Source: Prevotella sp. P3-122
GTDB taxonomy: Bacteria; Bacteroidota; Bacteroidia; Bacteroidales; Bacteroidaceae
Assembly: GCF_002251365.1 (NCBI RefSeq)
Contig: NZ_NPJH01000038.1
Coordinates: 1-64,000 of the forward strand
Length of the DNA stretch: 64,000 nt
Direction of reading: 5' to 3'
Below are positions 59,336 to 64,000 of this stretch, one piece after another. A model generated the notes under the pieces. That model saw only the letters and a program-made list of their open reading frames with translations, did not search any database and was not told the origin of the DNA. The number at the start of each line of letters is the position of its first letter. The stretch's first letter is position 1. The position numbers and the translations under genes were made by a program.

Positions 59336-59680
59336 TCATTCTATTTCGCCAAGTTTTTTCCAGATATCCAGAAACGTAGCGTGGTCAACCTTTTTGCCAT
59401 AGCTGACCTTCACCTTTGCATCAGATAGCAGATCATAGGCTTGTTGGCTTATATAGTCCGCATATACCTCCACTACACCGCCCTCAGCCATTATCTTTGC
59501 AGCAGTCCTTCCGACGGCCTTGTCGGCAAGCTTTGCTCCGAGGAGCAACTCCGGCTCCTGAGTAGAGATGTCGTACAGGTTGCGTACTCCCTGCCCGCCA
59601 AAGCTCCGTTGGCGGCCCTCGTGCAACACAACGAGCGAGTAGTGCCCAGTATGCAGGGTATCAATAAGTTGTTGCATCAT
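59336..59680 (-). CDS. DUF1893-family protein
   Basis: A 114-residue protein from ATG 59680 (MMQQLIDTLHTGHYSLVV). The frame is open 30 codons further, but that part contains the promoter box TATCTTTG at 59748-59741. The DUF1893 pattern is clear: CSLVV-like HEGRQRSFGGQGVRNLYDI, LLLGAKLADKAVGRTAAKIMAEGGV and YADYISQQAYDLL with a C-terminal HATFLDIWKKLGEIE. The fold is related to deaminase-like proteins, but the role is not known to me. Single gene, between an accessory stretch and the pectin lyases. Confidence 0.75.
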   Translation of the reverse strand: MMQQLIDTLHTGHYSLVVLHEGRQRSFGGQGVRNLYDISTQEPELLLGAKLADKAVGRTAAKIMAEGGVVEVYADYISQQAYDLLSDAKVKVSYGKKVDHATFLDIWKKLGEIE

Positions 59681-59740
59681 AATAAATTCGGATTTTAGTT
59701 GCTTATCTGTCACAAAGACACCTTCTGGGTATCCTTTTTG

Positions 59741-59748
59741 CAAAGATA
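59741..59748 (-). promoter_or_regulatory. Promoter -7 box of the DUF1893 gene
   Basis: TATCTTTG on the minus strand, 60 bp before the ATG at 59680. It lies inside the longer open frame and so argues for the later start. Confidence 0.55.
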
Positions 59749-59915
59749 GTGCAAACGAGTGAGATGTCAAAACAAAAATGGCATTTTTTGTCTTTGCATT
59801 TCCGAGTGCCGCCTATCTTTTTCAGAATAGCAAATAAAATCCGAATGTATGTAAATTATTCTAAATAGTTTCAGTAAGAGCCCGTCTTTCTTTTTCCTAT
59901 TGTCTGTTGCCGCTA

Positions 59916-62501
59916 TTATCTGACAACCGTTTTCTTTCCACCTATTATATATATACCGGGTTGCTTGCCGTTGCTCCTGACACCCTGCAGGGTGTATATC
60001 GGCTCGTTGTCGGCATTTACCGTCTCGCTCACACCCTTGATGGCTGTTGTCTGCTCTTTCAGGTAGCTGACATAGTCGGGCAGGAAGTAGCCTACGTGTG
60101 GAGGCTGGTTGTATGCGGTGTTCTGCCATGCTATGCCCATACGGTAGGTATGGTCGTGCATCAGGGTCGGCACGCGGTAGATGGTAGAGATGTTGGTTGT
60201 GAAGATATTTATCGTGCAGCCGTCGGAAGAGTCCCAGAGGAGTATTTCCTCGCGCCAGTCACCGAGGAGGTCGGCCTGCAGGTTAGGGGTTTTCTTGGTG
60301 CTATTGCATGTAGATGAGTTGCCGTAATCATATAGAGTCAGCAGTCTTGTCATGCTGCTGCCGCTCCATGTGTCCATGGTGTTGCCGTCGAGAAGCTCGT
60401 CCTGCAGGTCACCGTTCCAGTAGCAGCGGAAGTTGAGCGTTGTCGACTTGGTGCTTACCACCTCGTTTGCGGCATTGCGCTGGCTGCGGTCGTTGGATGA
60501 CGAGAACTCATAGCCTCTGTTGGAGCTTATGATGTCCGATGCTATGCCTCGTCCGTTGTCAGCAGAGCCGTCGGCCTTGCAGATGACATCACCTGTAGCA
60601 GCGTCGTGCAGGTCCCATCCGTATGGTGACTCCTCGTGAACGGTGAACACCTCCATGCCTGGCCTGTCTGGGTCGATGTCGCCCACGTGCAGGGCGTCGC
60701 CATGTCCGTAGCCTGTAGAGTAGAGCAGGGTGCCGTCATGGTTGATGGCCGATGCTCCCAGCGTAATCTCGTCGTTGCCGTCGCCGTCGTAGTCGCCTAC
60801 GCTGAGGTTGTGGTTGCCGTTGCCGTAGGCAGTCCTGCTGCCGGTGATCTTTCCTTTAGGTATAGGAGCGTTGTATGTTACGGTAGTTCCATTGGCTGAG
60901 GTCACGCTATACTGTGTCTTCGAGAAAGAGGAGTGCAGCCACTTTGTTTGCAGCTCCTTGCCGTCGAAGCCTACAGCCCATACGTAGGAGTATGTGTAGT
61001 AGCCCCTCACCATTATGGCCGACGGGTTGGCGTCGGGACCGTCTATGTATGCCACGGCGGCAAGATACCGCTCACCACGGTTGCCGTATTCCTTGTCGGT
61101 CTTTCCCGAGCGGTCGTCCCAGTTCTTGGTCCATCCATCCTCACCGCCAATGCCTCCGTTCCTGTTCGGATTGTAGTACACGGTATGTATCGCCTTGCCC
61201 GTCAGGCCTTCGAACACCGTCAGCCACTCCTGTCCGCCCGTCACCTTGCCGCTGGTGTTGCGCCAGTCCTTGGTGTTATCCACGGTCTTGATGGTCTCGT
61301 CGGTAGCGGCCTCGCTGACATAGTTGCCATTGCCGTCCTTGCTGCCTGCCGCCGTCTTGCATATCAGTTCGGCCTTGCCGTCACCGTCGAAGTCGTAGAC
61401 GAGGAACTGAGTGTAGTGTGCGCCCGCCCTGGTGTTTTGTCCGAGGTCTATGCGCCACAGCTTGGTGGGAGTCTCCGAGGTCATGTCGAGCTTGTATGCG
61501 TCAATGTATACGTTGCCCGTATATCCCGACTGTGAGTTGTCCTTCGAGTTCGACGGGTCCCATTTCACGATAAGCTCATACTGTCCGTCACCGTCCACGT
61601 CGCCAACAGAGCAGTCGTTGGGCGAGTATGTGTACTGAGCTCCGTCCAAGGTGCCACCCGCCGGGCGGTCAAGAGTCTGGCGCAGGTAGATGTTGCTCCA
61701 TGGTGTCACGGGCTTTGTGCGATCCACCTCCACGTCATTCACCTTTGCCACAATCTCGTAGCTGTTGGTCTTTGCGCCGTAGGTGTCGGTATAGTTGGAA
61801 ACCGTGAGGTCGCGCTTGATGGTGCTTCCGTCCCTTACGATGTCGAACTTCGTCTGCAGGTCGTCAGTACCGAGAAATCTCCAGCTGAGGAAAATACCCT
61901 TGCCGCTCGATGCGGGCAATGCCACTGGTGCGCGGTCTATCTTCTCCATCTGCGACACTGGGGTGTAGAACAGGTTGTTGTTGCGGCCCTGCGTAAGGTC
62001 GTCGGCAGGAACGTCAGCAGGATTGTAGTCGTAGAGGCGTAGCGTCCATACCACCTGCTTGCCTTGCGGAGTGAATGTCAGCGTACCAGTAGCGGCCTCG
62101 ACAAGTGTCACGCTGCGTGTTACGGGGACGGTAGAGCCGTTGGCGGTCTTTTGCGGGAATACTATTGCTGTGGCAGAGTATTCCTTGCCGTTAAGCTCGC
62201 CCAGATAGCTGTCCACGTCGGGATAGTTGTCGTAGCCGTATATCTCGACGTGCTTCACCGATACTCCCTCGGGCAGGGTGATAGTGTATTGCAGTCCGGC
62301 AGAGTATTTGATGCCTCCGTTAGCAGCCTGGTAGGTTTTAGACGCATCAGAGGCCATCACTGAGAAGCCTCCTTGGAAACTCCATGGGCCAACGGCACCT
62401 GATGACGCCGAGCAGGTGGCTGCCGACAGCTCGTAGATGTTGTTTGCGCTCATGCCCAATGATGTGCAGAGCAGCATAAGTGATAATAGTAGTTTTCTCA
62501 T
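59916..62501 (-). CDS. Secreted rhamnogalacturonan lyase, family PL11
   Basis: An 861-residue enzyme that cleaves the rhamnogalacturonan I backbone by beta-elimination. Signal peptide 1-19; a beta-sandwich of about 150 residues (GAVGPWSFQGGF) of possible binding function comes first. The PL11 part starts about residue 190 (APVALPASSGKGIFLSWRFLGTD) and forms a beta propeller with repeated Ca-binding loops: SVGDVDGDGQYELIVKWDPS, VYDFDGDGKAELICKTAAG, VGDYDGDGNDEITLGAS and LLGDWREEILLW. The tail IYTLQGVRS then GIYIIGGKKTVVR resembles those on the GH27 and Ig-repeat proteins. It lies 30 bp after the PL1 gene in one operon. Confidence 0.93.
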   Translation of the reverse strand: MRKLLLSLMLLCTSLGMSANNIYELSAATCSASSGAVGPWSFQGGFSVMASDASKTYQAANGGIKYSAGLQYTITLPEGVSVKHVEIYGYDNYPDVDSYLGELNGKEYSATAIVFPQKTANGSTVPVTRSVTLVEAATGTLTFTPQGKQVVWTLRLYDYNPADVPADDLTQGRNNNLFYTPVSQMEKIDRAPVALPASSGKGIFLSWRFLGTDDLQTKFDIVRDGSTIKRDLTVSNYTDTYGAKTNSYEIVAKVNDVEVDRTKPVTPWSNIYLRQTLDRPAGGTLDGAQYTYSPNDCSVGDVDGDGQYELIVKWDPSNSKDNSQSGYTGNVYIDAYKLDMTSETPTKLWRIDLGQNTRAGAHYTQFLVYDFDGDGKAELICKTAAGSKDGNGNYVSEAATDETIKTVDNTKDWRNTSGKVTGGQEWLTVFEGLTGKAIHTVYYNPNRNGGIGGEDGWTKNWDDRSGKTDKEYGNRGERYLAAVAYIDGPDANPSAIMVRGYYTYSYVWAVGFDGKELQTKWLHSSFSKTQYSVTSANGTTVTYNAPIPKGKITGSRTAYGNGNHNLSVGDYDGDGNDEITLGASAINHDGTLLYSTGYGHGDALHVGDIDPDRPGMEVFTVHEESPYGWDLHDAATGDVICKADGSADNGRGIASDIISSNRGYEFSSSNDRSQRNAANEVVSTKSTTLNFRCYWNGDLQDELLDGNTMDTWSGSSMTRLLTLYDYGNSSTCNSTKKTPNLQADLLGDWREEILLWDSSDGCTINIFTTNISTIYRVPTLMHDHTYRMGIAWQNTAYNQPPHVGYFLPDYVSYLKEQTTAIKGVSETVNADNEPIYTLQGVRSNGKQPGIYIIGGKKTVVR

Positions 62502-62531
62502 ATTATGTTTTTGTAGATTTTATGTGTTGCG

Positions 62532-64000
62532 TTATTCTTCCAGCGGCTCTATCTTAACGAGGAACAGGTTCACCGACTTGTCTTTGGCCAGCGTGTGCGT
62601 GCCAGCGTCGAGAGTTGTCGTGTAGGTGTTGCCCGTGCCCGTAATCTTCTCTCCGTCAATCTTCAGCGACGCTGTCTCTGCGGCACCGAAGTAGAAGGTT
62701 ACCTTTGACTTTGCTGCCAGTGTGAACGACACCTGCGTTGACGACTCCATCTTCAGACAAGTGGAGTAGGTCACTCCGTCAACGGTAATCTCTCCCTTTG
62801 AGCTGCTGCCGTTGCCTGTAACGGTGAAAACGGATGAGCTGGGCTGTCCGTCAGCACCGAACGATACCAGCAGAACCTCAGAGGGGTCTACGGACTGTTC
62901 TGGGTCAGAAGGCTCGTCAGGAGTCTCGGGAATCTCTGTCTCGCTACCGAAGATGCCCTTTAGCGAGGTGGTGTATGCCTGCAGTGCAGACATCAGTGCG
63001 GTGTTCACTCCGTAATCAGTATCGTCTGTCGCATTGTCGAATGTCCATTTGAGGTCACCATGGTTCAGTCGTCCCGCACCATAGTAGCCCGTAACTCTCT
63101 GGGGCACGTCCTTGGCCTCGCAAGGCTGGTAGCCGTACATCAGCTCTGTGTCGGTATCGAAGTTGTTGTATGGTGTTCCGCCATGGTTGGTAACTATGGT
63201 CTCGGGAACCTTTTCCAGTCTGCTTGCAGTCTCGTAGGCGTCGAAGCTCGTGGGGTTGCTCTGCCATGTGGTGTAGTTGCTTGCGCTTAGTCCTGTCCTT
63301 ACATTTGCAAACGACTTTATGAAGCCGCCGTCCTCGCCGGAGAAGGTTGTCTTCACCGACCCGCTCGTTGCCTCTGGATCGTGTCCCTGCCTGGCCATGA
63401 GCATGGGGTATTTGCAGTTTCTGAAATAGTTTGCCTCTACGAATGCACTCGACCCCATTGTCGTTCCTACGCCGTATTTGGCATTGCCGTCGTAGTAGTT
63501 GTTCCACAGGTGTACCGTCATGGTGCGTATGCGCGGATGCCGCGAGTCGCTATGGTCGAACCAGTTGTCGTGGTAGCTGATATAGTTCGGTCCCGTCTCC
63601 GATGTCATGCCGCAGAGCGATGACTTGCCGCTGTCGAAGAAGTGGCACGACGCAATGGTGATATACTGTGAGTCGCCCTTCAGGTCAACGGTGCCGTCGC
63701 CCTTCGCCTGGTCGGAGTCGCTGCCGGCCTGTCCATAGAAGAGGTCTATGTTGTGAACCCATATGTGTCTGTTCTTGGTGTCGAGCGATATGGCGTCGTC
63801 CATACACAGAATGTTGCCGAAGTTGCGCAGCTCCACGCTGACAGCATTCCTTACCAGGATGCCAAAGCCATACAGGGTGGCATCGTCACCGATACCCTCG
63901 ATGGTGATGTTCAGGGTGGTATACCCGGAGTTGCCTTTCACCTGCAGTCCCTCGGCAGAGCTGCCCAGCGTTCCCATGTCCTCCTTCTTGAGCAGTCCTA
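62532..64000 (-). CDS. Secreted pectate lyase-like protein, family PL1 (5' end outside window)
   Basis: At least 489 residues; the frame runs off the window edge with GLLKKEDMGTLGSS, so start and signal peptide are not seen. A right-handed parallel beta-helix is indicated by LNITIEGIGDDATLYGFGI, NRHIWVHNIDLFYG, GDGTVDLKGDSQYITIASCHF and SYHDNWFDHSDSRHPRIRTMTVHLWNNYYDG, the last being the PL1 active-site block with the catalytic Arg in HPRIR. After about 340 residues an acidic PETPDEPSDPEQS linker leads to a beta domain. It cleaves homogalacturonan by beta-elimination, beside the PL11 gene. Confidence 0.9.
   Translation of the reverse strand, partial: GLLKKEDMGTLGSSAEGLQVKGNSGYTTLNITIEGIGDDATLYGFGILVRNAVSVELRNFGNILCMDDAISLDTKNRHIWVHNIDLFYGQAGSDSDQAKGDGTVDLKGDSQYITIASCHFFDSGKSSLCGMTSETGPNYISYHDNWFDHSDSRHPRIRTMTVHLWNNYYDGNAKYGVGTTMGSSAFVEANYFRNCKYPMLMARQGHDPEATSGSVKTTFSGEDGGFIKSFANVRTGLSASNYTTWQSNPTSFDAYETASRLEKVPETIVTNHGGTPYNNFDTDTELMYGYQPCEAKDVPQRVTGYYGAGRLNHGDLKWTFDNATDDTDYGVNTALMSALQAYTTSLKGIFGSETEIPETPDEPSDPEQSVDPSEVLLVSFGADGQPSSSVFTVTGNGSSSKGEITVDGVTYSTCLKMESSTQVSFTLAAKSKVTFYFGAAETASLKIDGEKITGTGNTYTTTLDAGTHTLAKDKSVNLFLVKIEPLEE

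Overview
The window reads as chromosomal DNA of a Bacteroidales bacterium, most likely Prevotella or a close relative (Segatella, Xylanibacter). Evidence: the Bacteroidetes promoter pattern (TTTG, about 20 bp, TAnnTTTG) stands in front of many genes; most genes lack a purine-rich ribosome site; there is a type III glutamine synthetase, an LL-diaminopimelate aminotransferase, polysaccharide-degrading enzymes of families GH27, GH97, PL11 and PL1, and secreted proteins ending in a short GIYI-NGKK tail. No rRNA, CRISPR array or complete insertion sequence is visible.

Layout. 0-1.1 kb: the end of a tyrosine recombinase that starts outside the window, a cluster of inverted half-sites, and a candidate structured RNA of about 315 nt with its own promoter and terminator. 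1.2-16.8 kb: mostly housekeeping genes (two HAD phosphatases, a GH27 enzyme, a hydrolase-nucleotidase fusion, guanine deaminase, a Dna2-like nuclease-helicase, a QueD-like protein, greA behind a hairpin leader, HIT, a U32-sufE-trmH operon, a C1 peptidase lipoprotein, trpS). 16.9-26.9 kb: an AT-rich accessory island ending beside tRNA-Leu(CAA). It holds an XRE regulator, a DUF1016 nuclease and its decayed duplicate, two cytosine-C5 methyltransferases, a McrB-like NTPase and a LlaJI-like nuclease, followed by a broken VbhA-type gene. I read the core as a LlaJI/BsuMI-type restriction-modification system.

27-38 kb: mannose-1-phosphate guanylyltransferase, then a nitrogen and lysine-precursor block. 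dapF, dapL, a TorF-like barrel protein and glnN lie on the minus strand; glnK, amtB and asnB lie on the plus strand, with REP-like palindromes and a 150-bp tandem duplication around amtB and asnB. 38.8-44.1 kb: one gene for a secreted protein of about 1750 residues built of Ig-like repeats. 44-49 kb: a glycosyltransferase, a GH97 enzyme, a small envelope protein and a phosphoesterase lipoprotein. 49.4-56.3 kb: 2-oxoacid:ferredoxin oxidoreductase (korAB), a TGS-domain nucleoside kinase and a Na/Pi cotransporter. 56.5-59.8 kb: a loose accessory stretch with a glycosyltransferase-like gene, a 260-bp MITE-like element, a 37-residue peptide gene next to a secreted protein of unknown function, and a DUF1893 gene. 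59.9-64 kb: two pectin-degrading lyases (PL11 and PL1), the second cut by the window edge.

The items most worth a second look are the restriction island with its in-place decayed paralogue, the candidate RNA at 751-1066, the 140-bp dispersed repeat carrying a 12-bp palindrome at an exact 22-bp period, the terminator-like hairpin in the greA leader, and the small peptide gene at 58.8-58.9 kb. All family assignments come from reading motifs, not from database searches.
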